Positions 38,514 through 54,400 are shown, counted from the stretch's first letter. The stretch: DNA of 64,000 nucleotides from Streptococcus suis (GCA_024583055.1 CP102145.1:1054001-1118000); one strand, 5' to 3'. Numbers and translations: made by a program. Notes: a model not told the origin generated them from the sequence alone.

Positions 38514-38624
38514 AAATCTTGATTGAAACTATTGGTCTGATAATTCTTCCCTCAATGCCTGTAATTTCCCAAGCTGCTCCGATGGTAGGACTATTTGCAT
38601 GTTATTATGGTTTGAAGCTATAAC

Positions 38625-38655
38625 AGAAAAATACCTGAGAATCTCTTCTCAGGCA
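38625..38655 (-). terminator. Terminator after the UPF0397 gene
   Basis: CCTGAGAA TCTC TTCTCAGG (38634-38653), eight perfect pairs, with a T-rich tract after it on the minus strand. Confidence 0.8.
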
Positions 38656-38661
38656 CATTTC

Positions 38662-39213
38662 TTAATCTTTTGACAAACTTCCAGTTTGAGTTTGTGATTT
38701 GGTATAAACGGCCACCAAAATTGTTCCTGCGATAGCCACTGTTAGGCCATTCACAATACCAGCAACCAAGCCTTGCGCAAAAACCTTATTTGCAGGCTCG
38801 CTATAAACCAGGATATCCAAAACAGGTGCAACTACTCCCCAAGCTACTACGTTAGCAATAATTTGGAAAATGTTGAAGGAAAGAATATCTTTTTTCTCGA
38901 AAATTCCCTCTTGGACACGAAGACGATTTTTGGCAAAACCAAGCACTAAACCAAATACACCTGATGCCAAAACCCATGACCACCATGGTGAACCATACTG
39001 CAATGAATCCTTGAAAGCATGACCGATAAAGCCGACCAAGAAACCAACAACTGGACCAAAGATAACAGAAAAGAGGGATTGGACAGCATACTGAAGCTGA
39101 ATCGAAGTATTTGGTACAACAAGTGTCGGAATGCTGATTAAAATCCCAATTACCACAAAGAGGGCTGCACCAATACCGGTTGCGACAACTGTTTTGATAG
39201 AATTATTTTTCAT
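38662..39213 (-). CDS. UPF0397 family ECF transporter S component
   Basis: 183 residues, five to six hydrophobic helices, matching the UPF0397/ECF S-component family ([48 protein letters not shown]). Such proteins bind a small molecule and use a shared ECF energy module, which is not encoded here. It lies 24 bp after a SAM-hydrolase-type gene with a MET-box upstream, so a ligand linked to methionine or SAM metabolism is likely. The ligand is not known from sequence. Confidence 0.85.
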   Translation of the reverse strand: MKNNSIKTVVATGIGAALFVVIGILISIPTLVVPNTSIQLQYAVQSLFSVIFGPVVGFLVGFIGHAFKDSLQYGSPWWSWVLASGVFGLVLGFAKNRLRVQEGIFEKKDILSFNIFQIIANVVAWGVVAPVLDILVYSEPANKVFAQGLVAGIVNGLTVAIAGTILVAVYTKSQTQTGSLSKD

Positions 39214-39237
39214 CCTAAATCTCCTTAAAAAATATGT

Positions 39238-40086
39238 TTAGTTAACAATGCGTTTGATTTCAATATGCCAGTTTTGACCGACACCAACGTTGTAGGCTTT
39301 GGCAAATGAACCCTGGTTGATAGCAAGACCAACACGGTAGAGGGAATTGATATACAAGAGTGGCTGACCAATGCGGACATCCGCAAAGGACTTGCCATAG
39401 GTCACTTGGTTTTGGTAGACCAGCATATCGTTGTTGTAAATGGTCACCTCAAAGCGGTCTTCAAACTGCGGGTTGAGGGTATAGAACTCCTCACGGGTAA
39501 TCGAGGTCCAGAGAGAACCGAAGCGAACATCGAGAATGTCGATGGCGCCCTTGACAAAGTCTTGTCCAAGTTCTGTTGGAACGGTTGGAATTTCAACAAC
39601 GTCTTCTACTCGCAGTTCTGGCCCCACTTCTTCAAAAGTGATATGCCCAGATGCCAACTTAGCACCGGTATAAGCATAGACATCGCGACCATGGAAAGTA
39701 TAGGAATGCTCTGTATTAGCTCTGCGATTGGCCACTTCAGAAATCTCGCGTACCGCCTTGATACCAACGTGCTTCTTGATGAAAGACAGAGTACCGTTGT
39801 CAGGGGTAACGATATAGTGATTTTGCTCGGTCAATGCCACCACGCTCTTACGCTTGGAGCCAACACCTGGATCAACAACCGATACAAAAGTAGTGCCTTC
39901 TGGCCAGTATTCCACTGTCTGGAAGAGGCGGTAAGAGCCCTCAAAAATATTGTAAGGGGTGATATCGTGGGTCAAATTATGAACCACAATGTCACGTGAT
40001 TCCTGGAGGGCTACACCAATCATGGCTGAAACCGCTCCGTCAACAAGACCAAAATCCGATTGTAAAACAAGTAAATTATTAGACAT
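39238..40086 (-). CDS. SAM hydroxide adenosyltransferase / hydrolase (DUF62, SalL-like family)
   Basis: 282 residues from the ATG at 40086 (AGGAGAACTT upstream). It has LLVLQSDFGLVDGAVSAM and SVVDPGVGS, with FHGRDVYAYTGAKLASG, the active-site segments of the DUF62 family, which cleaves SAM to adenosine and methionine using water. The gene sits behind a MET-box and promoter that match the metQ regulatory region base for base in spacing. It is probably co-transcribed with the UPF0397 transporter. Confidence 0.88.
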   Translation of the reverse strand: MSNNLLVLQSDFGLVDGAVSAMIGVALQESRDIVVHNLTHDITPYNIFEGSYRLFQTVEYWPEGTTFVSVVDPGVGSKRKSVVALTEQNHYIVTPDNGTLSFIKKHVGIKAVREISEVANRRANTEHSYTFHGRDVYAYTGAKLASGHITFEEVGPELRVEDVVEIPTVPTELGQDFVKGAIDILDVRFGSLWTSITREEFYTLNPQFEDRFEVTIYNNDMLVYQNQVTYGKSFADVRIGQPLLYINSLYRVGLAINQGSFAKAYNVGVGQNWHIEIKRIVN

Positions 40087-40113
40087 AAGTTCTCCTAGAT
40101 TTGATACTGTTCT

Positions 40114-40181
40114 ATGATAACAAAAAACGCTGCAAGAATCCAATAGGTAATTTTTAAGCTCTGTTATAAGTTTTAACTATA
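40114..40181 (-). promoter_or_regulatory. Promoter and MET-box of the SAM hydrolase operon
   Basis: TTGGAT (40143-40138), 18 bp, TATCAT (40119-40114) on the minus strand, with the 20-bp block TGTTATAAGTTTTAACTATA (40162-40181) 18 bp upstream of the -35. The block and both spacings are identical to those before metQ. Confidence 0.8.
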
Positions 40182-40186
40182 ACAAG

Positions 40187-40228
40187 AAAAGGAGCCTGAG
40201 TGTCTGATTAAAAATACACCCAAGTTCC
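40187..40228 (-). terminator. lplA terminator
   Basis: Minus-strand GGAACTTGGGTGT pairs with ACACTCAGGCTCC (one mismatch) and is followed by TTTTC. It lies between lplA and the MET-box of the next operon. Confidence 0.7.
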
Positions 40229-40235
40229 TTATTCC

Positions 40236-41225
40236 TTAGGCTACAATAGCCTTAGCCACTTCTTCTGTCGTCATGCGTGAGAAGTAATGCGTAGTATCGA
40301 TTTCTTGCAACTTGGCAAGGACGTCCGCATATTCGTAGCGTGTACCAATCAGCAATTTCTCAATATCCGAAACATCTCCGATACCAAAGAAGTCACCATA
40401 AATCTTGATATTTTCGATAACAGATTTCTCCGTTTTCACATAGGTTGTGATTTTACCTGCTGGGTAGCGAACGTTGCGCTCCACAGTGTACTCAGGCGTT
40501 TGACCGAAGTTCCAGTCCCAAGTACCAAATTGGGTATCATGTATTTCTTGGATACGAGCCAAGTCCTCGTCAGTCAGGACATACTCGTCCATATCTGGAT
40601 ATTCCTTCTTCATTTGGTTGAGGATGGTATCCTTGAACTCCAGAACAGTCATTTTTTCTGGCAATTCATCATTGATATTGGTCACACGCGCACGGACAGA
40701 TTTAACCCCTTTAGACTCAATCTTGTCCTTGGAAACTTTGAGCGCATTGGCAAGGACGGTCATATCCACGTCAAAGAGGAGACAGCCGTGGTGCATCATA
40801 CGACCTTTAGCATAGGCTTGGGCATTTCCACAGATTTTCTTCCCATCAATCTCAAGGTCGTTACGTCCTGTGAAATTAGCCTCAACACCCAGAGTTGCCA
40901 GCGTGTCAATCACAGGTTTGGAGAAGGTTTTGAAGTCAAAAGCACCTTCTTCAGACTTATTGGAAATAATGGTGTAGTTGAGGTTGTTGAGGTCGTGGTA
41001 TACCGCGCCACCACCTGACAAACGACGAACAACGTGAATGCCGTTTTCATCTGTGTACTCTTTGTTAATTTCTTGAATAGCATTCTGATGCTTACCGATG
41101 ATAATGGCAGGCTCATTGATCCAGAGAATAAAGATTTCATCAATATCGGTCAATTCCTTGAAGGCATAGGCTTCAAGAGCGATATTGTAAGCAGGATTGT
41201 TACTGTTATTTACAATGTATTTCAT
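40236..41225 (-). CDS. lplA: Lipoate--protein ligase A
   Basis: 329 residues. The family motif VVRRLSGGGAVYHDLNNLNYT with the catalytic Lys in NDLEIDGKKICGNAQ is intact, and a C-terminal accessory domain is present. It activates lipoate with ATP and attaches it to E2/GcvH-type domains. Its promoter overlaps a perfect CcpA site, so carbon catabolite control is likely. Confidence 0.94.
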   Translation of the reverse strand: MKYIVNNSNNPAYNIALEAYAFKELTDIDEIFILWINEPAIIIGKHQNAIQEINKEYTDENGIHVVRRLSGGGAVYHDLNNLNYTIISNKSEEGAFDFKTFSKPVIDTLATLGVEANFTGRNDLEIDGKKICGNAQAYAKGRMMHHGCLLFDVDMTVLANALKVSKDKIESKGVKSVRARVTNINDELPEKMTVLEFKDTILNQMKKEYPDMDEYVLTDEDLARIQEIHDTQFGTWDWNFGQTPEYTVERNVRYPAGKITTYVKTEKSVIENIKIYGDFFGIGDVSDIEKLLIGTRYEYADVLAKLQEIDTTHYFSRMTTEEVAKAIVA

Positions 41226-41262
41226 GCTAGACTCCTTGATTTTATAAATTGTTAACCACCTT

Positions 41263-41285
41263 TTATTATATTGGAAACGATAACA
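41263..41285 (-). promoter_or_regulatory. lplA -10 element with overlapping cre (CcpA) site
   Basis: TTGGAAACGATAACA (41271-41285) fits the cre consensus WTGNAANCGNWNNCW at every position. TATAAT on the minus strand at 41268-41263 is directly adjacent. Binding between -35 and -10 would repress lplA on glucose. Confidence 0.7.
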
Positions 41286-41315
41286 AAAAACAAGCGCAAG
41301 GCTTGTCTTTCTGCT

Positions 41316-43369
<2,054 letters not shown>

Positions 43370-43380
43370 ACTAAACCTCC

Positions 43381-43983
43381 CTACTTAAAGTCATAAACCT
43401 TAAAATCATGTGCGGAATCAATCAGTTTTTCAAATCGTATTTGCTCATTTTCAACAGTCAGCTGGCAAATGGCACAGTTGGGCAGGAAGACGCCTGGTGG
43501 GAAGGTGACCTTCAAAACCTGCACCAATCCCCAAATAGCTGCACCGTGACTGACCATGAGGATTGGATCAGCTGGTTCGCTTTCTGCGACAGAGAGAATC
43601 GCCTCTTTGACACGACTTCCAACTGCTCGAATGTCCTCGCCTCCAAATGGCACCAAGAGGTCTTCGAAAGAACGAGCACCTGGACGGTGCTTGGGGAGCA
43701 ATTCTTCCTCTCTGGCTTCAAAAATACCGAAGTTCATCTCCTTGAGCCCCTTGATCTGTTGGTAGGGAGCATCCGTAACTAATTTTAGTGTATCAGTAGC
43801 CCTCTCTTGCGTGGAAGAATAGGCACTGGTAAAGACGATTCCCTGCTCCTTAAAATACTGACCAACGGCTTGGGCTTGGGCGATACCACGTTCTGTCAAG
43901 GGAGAATCCGACCAACCCTGCACTCGTTTTTGCGTATTAAAGAGGGTTTCACCATGACGCATGAGATAAATCGTTTTTGTCAT
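43381..43983 (-). CDS. Histidine phosphatase family protein, copy 2
   Basis: 200 residues, paralogue of its neighbour. Catalytic LMRHGETLFNTQKRVQGWSDSPL and MVSHGAAIWG are intact. It sits 8 bp before a GH1 gene end and 11 bp upstream of the other phosphatase. Tandem duplication followed by divergence seems likely. Confidence 0.88.
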   Translation of the reverse strand: MTKTIYLMRHGETLFNTQKRVQGWSDSPLTERGIAQAQAVGQYFKEQGIVFTSAYSSTQERATDTLKLVTDAPYQQIKGLKEMNFGIFEAREEELLPKHRPGARSFEDLLVPFGGEDIRAVGSRVKEAILSVAESEPADPILMVSHGAAIWGLVQVLKVTFPPGVFLPNCAICQLTVENEQIRFEKLIDSAHDFKVYDFK

Positions 43984-43991
43984 AAGACCTC

Positions 43992-45856
<1,865 letters not shown>

Positions 45857-45902
45857 GAAATTTTTAACCTTTCTTCAAGAAAAACGGCACATTGCCGTTT
45901 TC

Positions 45903-47493
<1,591 letters not shown>

Positions 47494-48408
47494 ATGCAAC
47501 CGCCATTAACGGATAAACAGTTTAAGCACACCATTGACTACGATAGTCGTTTGTTACCCTATAAGTATTACCATACCTGTGTCATGGATGGCATTCCTGA
47601 CATTCTCTTTCATTGGCACAATGAATTTGAAATCAACTATGTTTACGGAGGGACGGCCCGTTACCATATCGACTATGATTATTTCAATAGTCAGGCTGGT
47701 GATATTATCCTGATCCGACCCAATGCTGCGCATTCCATCCATCCGATTGAGCAACGGGGGCACGAAACGGATACCCTTCTCTTTCACTTGGATATGATGG
47801 GGGCGTCTCACCTAGATCAGACCAGTATGCTCTACCTACAACCCTTACAGACAGATGTTTTCAAGTGTATTCCACGCATCCAGCCCCAAGACCCTGCCTA
47901 CGCGGAGATTCGACAATGCCTGCTCACCATTTTTGAGTTGGTCAGACACCAGCCACCTTACTTTGAGCTACCTCTCAAGAGCCGACTCTTTGACTTCTTC
48001 TACCTGCTCTACCGCTACCGCTACATCGTCCGGAAAAATACTGATGATATGTATCGGAAAAATGAAAAACTCCGGTTGTTGATTGAATACATTCAAGACC
48101 ATTATGCAGAAAATCTCTCCATCGAGCAGCTAGCAGAGCAAATGGGCTATACAAAAACCCATTTTATGACGATTTTCAAGCAACAAACAGGAACTTCTTG
48201 TATGGAATTTATCATCCAAGTCCGACTACGGGCAGCCACCGAGCTCCTCACAAACACTCTCAAGCCTGTGATTGAAATTGCGACCGAAGTTGGCTTTAAT
48301 AACCTGTCCAACTTCAACCGCCAGTTCAAGCAATACTACCATACAACACCTAGCAGCTACCGCAAGCAATTGCGGAAGAATAGGACCTATACTAATTTTG
48401 ATAAATAA
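47494..48408 (+). CDS. AraC-family transcriptional regulator
   Basis: 304 residues. The N-terminal cupin sensor (WHNEFEINYVYGGTARYHIDYD, GDIILIRPNAAHSI) is followed by two C-terminal AraC helix-turn-helices (LSIEQLAEQMGYTKTHFMTIFK and IEIATEVGFNNLSNFNRQFK). It is divergent from the GH1 operon and probably activates it in response to a beta-glucoside. Confidence 0.9.
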   Translation: MQPPLTDKQFKHTIDYDSRLLPYKYYHTCVMDGIPDILFHWHNEFEINYVYGGTARYHIDYDYFNSQAGDIILIRPNAAHSIHPIEQRGHETDTLLFHLDMMGASHLDQTSMLYLQPLQTDVFKCIPRIQPQDPAYAEIRQCLLTIFELVRHQPPYFELPLKSRLFDFFYLLYRYRYIVRKNTDDMYRKNEKLRLLIEYIQDHYAENLSIEQLAEQMGYTKTHFMTIFKQQTGTSCMEFIIQVRLRAATELLTNTLKPVIEIATEVGFNNLSNFNRQFKQYYHTTPSSYRKQLRKNRTYTNFDK

Positions 48409-48426
48409 TAGAAAGGACTAGGGCCT

Positions 48427-48609
48427 CCGTATTTGGTTGAACTAAATACGGGCTACGGACTGTGATAAAAAGATAAACGAGAACTCGACGCTTGCATCGT
48501 CGTTCTGTTTCCTACGTCATTTAGTTTTTCTTTTATTACTTCGTTAATTCGCTTTGCCGTACTTCAGTACTGCCTGCAGCTCATTGCCTAGTACTAAAAG
48601 TAAACTAAA
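48427..48609. repeat. Intergenic structured repeat, BOX-like
   Basis: Contains the perfect dyad CCGTATTT/AAATACGG (48427-48451), a CGACG/CGTCG stem near 48485-48502, and long outer arms TTTAGTTTTTCTTTTA (48520-48535) and TAAAAGTAAACTAAA (48595-48609) around a GC-richer core with TTCGCTTTGCCGTACTTCAG. The core recalls BOX elements of streptococci. No gene lies in 48409-48657. Confidence 0.45.
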
Positions 48610-48657
48610 AGACTATATTTTGTCAGTGTCCGCTTAGCGCCCTCTATATCTTATACT

Positions 48658-48987
48658 ATGATCACCATGCACCTCTACTACACTGGACCAGCTAGCAATG
48701 CGCGTGCTTTCGCTCAGGAAATGGAAGCTAGTGGCATTGCTGACCGCATTCGCCAGCAGGCTGGGAATACACATTATCAATACTTTGCACCGCTCGATGA
48801 TCCCCATTCCATCCTCTTGGTCGATAGTTGGATGGACCAAACCGCCTTAGATATCCACCATGCTTCCCCAATGATGCAGGAGATCTTAGACTTGCGAAGC
48901 AAGTACCAGCTGACTGTCACCGCTGAACGCTATCAGAGTGATGAGGCGGGCATTCCTGAGCGAGATAAGGATTTTCTTCATCGCTAA
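48658..48987 (+). CDS. Antibiotic biosynthesis monooxygenase (ABM) domain protein
   Basis: 109 residues with the ABM ferredoxin-like fold (HYQYFAPLDDPHSILLVDSWMDQTALDIHHASPMM). Such proteins are small quinol monooxygenases or heme-related enzymes; the substrate cannot be told. There is no strong ribosome site, so expression may be low. It is convergent with the PTS EIIA gene, with a shared terminator between. Confidence 0.7.
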   Translation: MITMHLYYTGPASNARAFAQEMEASGIADRIRQQAGNTHYQYFAPLDDPHSILLVDSWMDQTALDIHHASPMMQEILDLRSKYQLTVTAERYQSDEAGIPERDKDFLHR

Positions 48988-48995
48988 ACAAGATT

Positions 48996-49033
48996 CAAAA
49001 AAGTGATTGGCACTGCCAACCACTTTATTTTTT
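48996..49033. terminator. Bidirectional terminator
   Basis: AAGTG-TTGGC / GCCAA-CACTT stem (49001-49025) flanked by AAAAAA and TTTATTTTTT. It serves both the ABM gene and the PTS operon. Confidence 0.9.
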
Positions 49034-49509
49034 ATTTCACAGTTGTCAACAGGTAATCACCACTGTTGATTTGGCTTTCTTGGGTTACCAAGATGTCCTC
49101 ATAGTCAGCTGTATTGGTCACGATAATTGGAGTGATGACCGGTAGGTCAGCTGCTTTGATTTGGTGGAGATCAAATTCCAGCAATTTTTGTCCTGCTTCA
49201 ACTTGGTCACCTACTTGGACGAAGGATTCAAAGCCTTTACCAGCTAGAGAGACTGTGTCCATACCAATATGGATGAGAAGCTCTGCCCCATTTTCCGTCC
49301 GAAGACCAATGGCATGCTTGGTTGGGAAAACAAGGGTCACTTCAGCTTTAGCTGGTGAAACAAGAATACCATCTAGGGGATCGATAGCAATTCCTTTCCC
49401 CATAGCTCCTGAAGCAAAGACTGCATCTGGAACATCTTCCAATTTTACAAGCTTACCGATAAGGGGACTTGCAAGAATTTCTTGCTTGATTTCTTTCAAA
49501 GTTGGGGCT

Positions 49510-49517
<8 letters not shown>
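49032..49517 (-). CDS. PTS beta-glucoside EIIA domain (separated from EIIBC)
   Basis: 161 residues read from a GTG at 49517, though no good ribosome site precedes it. Crr-type EIIA: KAEVTLVFPTKHAIGLRTENGAELLIHIGMDTV, with phosphorylatable His in LIHIGMD. In most BglP-type transporters this domain is fused to EIIBC. The frame joins EIIBC exactly if the ribosome shifts by -1 at 49532-49538, giving [13 protein letters not shown] as a natural linker. So it is either the tail of a frameshifted gene or the product of programmed frameshifting. Confidence 0.85.
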
Positions 49518-51070
<1,553 letters not shown>

Positions 51071-51105
51071 TTTGATGAATTTATAATAACACACTTCCAA
51101 AATCT

Positions 51106-51120
51106 TTGCAAGCGCTTTCT
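51106..51120. promoter_or_regulatory. cre (CcpA) site in the PTS promoter region
   Basis: TTGCAAGCGCTTTCT matches WTGNAANCGNWNNCW at every position. It lies just upstream of the RAT leader. Confidence 0.8.
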
Positions 51121-51149
51121 GATATTTTTTTGATTTTTTATAAACTTTT

Positions 51150-51983
51150 TTACATAGGTTTGAGACGCTGAATGTGGATGGTCAGATAGACTTGTTCATC
51201 CTTGGACATTTCAAAGTCGTATTCCGCACTGATGTAGCGACGGATTTTCTTAGTGCATTCAAAGGCGCTCGGATAATTGGCCTTGACTTGTTCATAAAGG
51301 AAGGCATCATTAACCCCTTCGATTTTGCCATTTGCCACCCTCTGTGCAAAATACTGGACATGAGTGACAAAGCGGTGGTAGCTGGTATCATCCTCATCCA
51401 GACCCTGGCCGAAATGCAAGCGCACAATCGATAAAATCTGTCCTACAATCCGACTAATTTTCTGCGTTTCTCGTCCCAAGGAACCATTCTTCTGAGCATT
51501 GATAATATGGAGGGCGATAGAAACCGCCTCTACCTTGTCCAAATCCAAACCTAGTTTATCTCTGATTAAATCTAGAGAATCCAAACCAATCTGGTATTCT
51601 TGGGGATAGAATTTACGCACCTCCAAAGCCAATGGATTTTCCATCTCTAGGCCTTCCCGACTACGCTGGAAGACAAAGTTAAGATGATCACCCAGGGCAA
51701 TGTAGAAAGACAAATCCAGTTGAATATCCAAGGTCTGCTCAGCCATAAGAGCAATCTGATTGACCACTTCCAACTCTCCTGGCTTCATGGTCAAATTGAG
51801 GGCCAACAAGTCCTGGACCTGATGATCATTTTGTGAGGCGAAAGTCTTTTCGATTTTGCTTTCGTCTAGGTCATCACCCGTACGCTTTTGAAAACATAGT
51901 CCCTTCCCCATGACAATCAATTCCCGTCCATGATTATCCAGAACTTGAACCACATTGTTATTGTAGACCTTATCAATCTTCAT
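51150..51983 (-). CDS. licT: BglG-family transcriptional antiterminator LicT
   Basis: 277 residues. N-terminal RNA-binding CAT domain (MKIDKVYNNNVVQVLDNHGRE, about 1-55), then PRD1 and PRD2 with conserved His residues (LGDHLNFVFQR, VEAVSIALHIINAQ, HVQYFAQR, YLTIHIQRL). PTS phosphorylation of the PRDs controls binding. A RAT precedes this gene and the PTS gene, so it should antiterminate both. Confidence 0.94.
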   Translation of the reverse strand: MKIDKVYNNNVVQVLDNHGRELIVMGKGLCFQKRTGDDLDESKIEKTFASQNDHQVQDLLALNLTMKPGELEVVNQIALMAEQTLDIQLDLSFYIALGDHLNFVFQRSREGLEMENPLALEVRKFYPQEYQIGLDSLDLIRDKLGLDLDKVEAVSIALHIINAQKNGSLGRETQKISRIVGQILSIVRLHFGQGLDEDDTSYHRFVTHVQYFAQRVANGKIEGVNDAFLYEQVKANYPSAFECTKKIRRYISAEYDFEMSKDEQVYLTIHIQRLKPM

Positions 51984-52009
51984 GTCTAACCCCTTCCCTA
52001 CTGGAAAAT

Positions 52010-52095
52010 AAAAGCCCTCAACCCCATAGTAAAGAATGGCCTAGGCCAAACTAGCTATGAAGTTGAGGTTTTGCCTGCTTACCAGTAACAATCCT
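52010..52095 (-). promoter_or_regulatory. RAT and terminator before licT
   Basis: Second RAT at 52095-52066, differing from the first in one base of the 30. It overlaps a terminator whose arms include AACCTCAACTTCATAG and CTATGGGGTTGAGG before a T-rich tract. It allows licT autoregulation. Confidence 0.88.
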
Positions 52096-52112
52096 GAGAT
52101 TATTCTAACAGA

Positions 52113-52127
52113 TTGAAAGCGTTTTTG
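52113..52127. promoter_or_regulatory. Possible cre site upstream of licT
   Basis: TTGAAAGCGTTTTTG matches the cre consensus except at the C near the end. The rest of 52128-52272 has no feature I can support. Confidence 0.4.
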
Positions 52128-52272
52128 CAAGCCTCTTAAAAAGGCAATTTAAATTTAAAATTTATCGTCACAGCTTTCGAAAGTTCTATAATGAAGTTAG
52201 CCACCCCAACCTAGCCAAAAATCAGCTGTTTCAACTGGTTCAGCTGTCTGTTCTGGTTTCAAGTGAACGCTC

Positions 52273-53115
52273 TTAGTCTAACAACCCCAATTTTTCAAAG
52301 GCATTGTAGAGGCCATCCTCCTCCACATCGTCTGTCACCATATCAGCCATGACTAGAATTTCAGGACCGCCATTTCCCATGGAAACACCAATCGCACAGT
52401 ATTCCAACATCGGAATGTCAATTTTAGCATCGCCGAACGCAATGGTATCTGCCTGCGAGGCTCCCAAATGCTCCAGGAGAACCTCAACAGCATGGGCCTT
52501 GTCAATATTGGCTACTCCCAGGTCACCGAACAAGGCCGTCTCGCCGCGTCCTCCCCAAGTATTGGCCTTCAAGTGCGGAAAGGCTGCTTTTGAATCCAGA
52601 TGATCCTGATAAGAATCGAGGACAAAGCTGACTTTATTGAGGTCATTGCGATAGAGCTGACCACCAAATACCATGCCATGCATGACATCTTCTACTTCTT
52701 GATGAGCCACCTCTTCGGCCGTTTTCCCCTTAGACATACTGTAAATCTTGAGCGTTTCACGCGCACGTTCACGGAAATTCTCGCTGGCAAATAGACCGTT
52801 GTTGCTTTCCAAATAAAATTCCAAGCCACGGCCTTGGAGCCAATCCACAATGGCCTTGGAATCCTCTTCTGAAATCATTTGGTGCATGACCACTTCCTCG
52901 TGGTGCTCTACATAGGATCCATTGCCACCAATCATGCCATCCAAGCCGATATCCCACAATTCTGGCTGCATTTCAGCTCGGCTGCGACCTGTACAGACAT
53001 AGACAAGGTGCCCATTTTGGCGTGCCTGCTGGATGGCCTTGATAGCCGATTGAGGAATACGATTGTGGTAATCAACCAAGGTACCATCTACATCTAGAAA
53101 AATAATTTTTGACAT
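52273..53115 (-). CDS. Cof-type HAD-IIB family hydrolase
   Basis: 280 residues. HAD motif I DVDGTLVD at residues 7-14, motif II CTGRS, and motif IV GDAKIDIPML, with a type IIB cap. Such enzymes dephosphorylate sugar phosphates or flavin phosphates. Its position between licT and a ROK kinase suggests a sugar-phosphate role, but the substrate is not clear. Confidence 0.87.
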   Translation of the reverse strand: MSKIIFLDVDGTLVDYHNRIPQSAIKAIQQARQNGHLVYVCTGRSRAEMQPELWDIGLDGMIGGNGSYVEHHEEVVMHQMISEEDSKAIVDWLQGRGLEFYLESNNGLFASENFRERARETLKIYSMSKGKTAEEVAHQEVEDVMHGMVFGGQLYRNDLNKVSFVLDSYQDHLDSKAAFPHLKANTWGGRGETALFGDLGVANIDKAHAVEVLLEHLGASQADTIAFGDAKIDIPMLEYCAIGVSMGNGGPEILVMADMVTDDVEEDGLYNAFEKLGLLD

Positions 53116-53203
53116 TTCTTCACCTCATGTTTTTCTTAATTCTAGTATAGTATGTATTTATAGAAAAAAATAGTGAAAAAATGTGACAAAGTGATACTAT
53201 TCT

Positions 53204-53235
53204 ATGAAAAAAACTAGACACATGGGTCTAGTTTT
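53204..53235 (-). terminator. Terminator overlapping the ROK gene stop
   Basis: AAAACTAGA / TCTAGTTTT (53210-53218 with 53227-53235), nine pairs, with a minus-strand T run. The stop codon of the kinase lies in the stem. Confidence 0.8.
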
Positions 53236-54127
53236 CCTGCAATAATTGATACAAAGAACCCATTAGGTTCGCATCACCGCCAAATTTACATGGTAAAATT
53301 TCCACCGGAGTAATCATAGCCCCTACAAAAGGCAGGCCTGCTAGCAGGTCTCTATATTGCTTTTCAATTTCTTGGAGCAAAATAGGCTGGGCGCTAATGC
53401 CTCCCCCGATTACAACCCTCTGGGTATCGATAATCGCTTGGGTATTATAAATGAGAATAGCCAAGTATTTACAAAATTGCTTAAAGATAGCAAGAGCTTC
53501 TTCATTTCCTGCGTTAATGTACTCAAATACTTTTCGGCCGTCCTTCTTATCTGGCAAGCCAAGTACATCTGCAATTTTCCCAATCATTTGCACAGGCGAA
53601 TAACGGAAACCAGCACCGTGTTCACCATCTGGATGTTCATCATTTGGAAGGAGAAAACTGAATTCTCCAGCCTGGAAATGGTGGCCCTGCAAGAGATGAT
53701 TATTCAAAATAATCCCTCCTCCAAGCCCTGTTCCAAGGACAAGAGCCATACCATTTTCAACGTCTGCTAAATTTCCCTGCCATTTTTCAGCTAGGGCAGC
53801 AGCCTTGCCATCATTGATAGCGACGACAGATTTGCCACTCAAATTCTTCATGAAATCTGCGATAGGAAATTGATGAAGATAGGTCAGCGCTCCACCATAA
53901 TAAACGACTCCCTCCCGGCTATCTACCTTGCCTGGACAGGAAATGGCAATTCCTTCCAGCTCCTCGTTATCCGCAATCTCACGATAGATAGACTCCAGCG
54001 CCAGCTTCATTGCTTCCAAGTCTGAAGGTGTTGGTCTATCCTTCTTATAAAGTAGCTCCCCGGTCTCTAACAGCACCCCATATTTAATTAGAGTGCTCCC
54101 AATGTCAATGGAAAGATATTTTTTCAT
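53228..54127 (-). CDS. ROK family kinase (probable beta-glucoside kinase type)
   Basis: 299 residues. ATP-binding DIGSTLIKYG at the start, catalytic Asp in VAINDGKAAALAE, and LGTGLGGGIILN. The usual ROK zinc motif (CxCGxxGC) is absent; GFRYSPVQM lies in its place, as in BglK-type kinases that phosphorylate cellobiose or aryl-glucosides. Context next to beta-glucoside genes supports this, but a glucokinase role cannot be excluded. Confidence 0.82.
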   Translation of the reverse strand: MKKYLSIDIGSTLIKYGVLLETGELLYKKDRPTPSDLEAMKLALESIYREIADNEELEGIAISCPGKVDSREGVVYYGGALTYLHQFPIADFMKNLSGKSVVAINDGKAAALAEKWQGNLADVENGMALVLGTGLGGGIILNNHLLQGHHFQAGEFSFLLPNDEHPDGEHGAGFRYSPVQMIGKIADVLGLPDKKDGRKVFEYINAGNEEALAIFKQFCKYLAILIYNTQAIIDTQRVVIGGGISAQPILLQEIEKQYRDLLAGLPFVGAMITPVEILPCKFGGDANLMGSLYQLLQEN

Positions 54128-54325
54128 AACTTGCTCCTTTCTCTTTTCATTCTATTGTATCAAAAGCTAGGTAAATGACAAGACCGTGATACAGCGCTTC
54201 ATTCCCTAAATTTTGGTAACAATTGATACAAAGAGTATTTCCTGATGCAATCATTTTCTTGACACAATTTTGCCTTTTTTGTTTCAATCAATATATATTG
54301 CTTTTTTTGTTTATTGGAGGATTTT

Positions 54326-54391
54326 ATGATGATAAATAATTTACAATATTTCATTGCTAACAGAATAAAAATGTTAGAATTAAGTTTGTAA
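54326..54391 (+). pseudogene. Possible N-terminal remnant of an XRE-type regulator
   Basis: A 21-codon frame with a strong TTGGAGG site. The peptide FIANRIKMLELSL resembles the first helix of an XRE protein (IANRIKxLR..), then stops. Just upstream of the integrase remnant, so probably a mobile-element relic. Confidence 0.3.
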
Positions 54392-54400
54392 TAATGAACC

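Noticed and set aside
38438-38623. Small plus-strand frame ending MPVISQAAPMVGLFACYYGLKL-like, resembling the start of a C39-type peptidase
   Set aside because: The match is short, the frame overlaps the trhO promoter region and has no good ribosome site. I cannot support a gene or a fragment.
40287-41018. Plus-strand frame of 243 codons inside lplA
   Set aside because: Antisense to an intact lipoate ligase; no recognisable domain.
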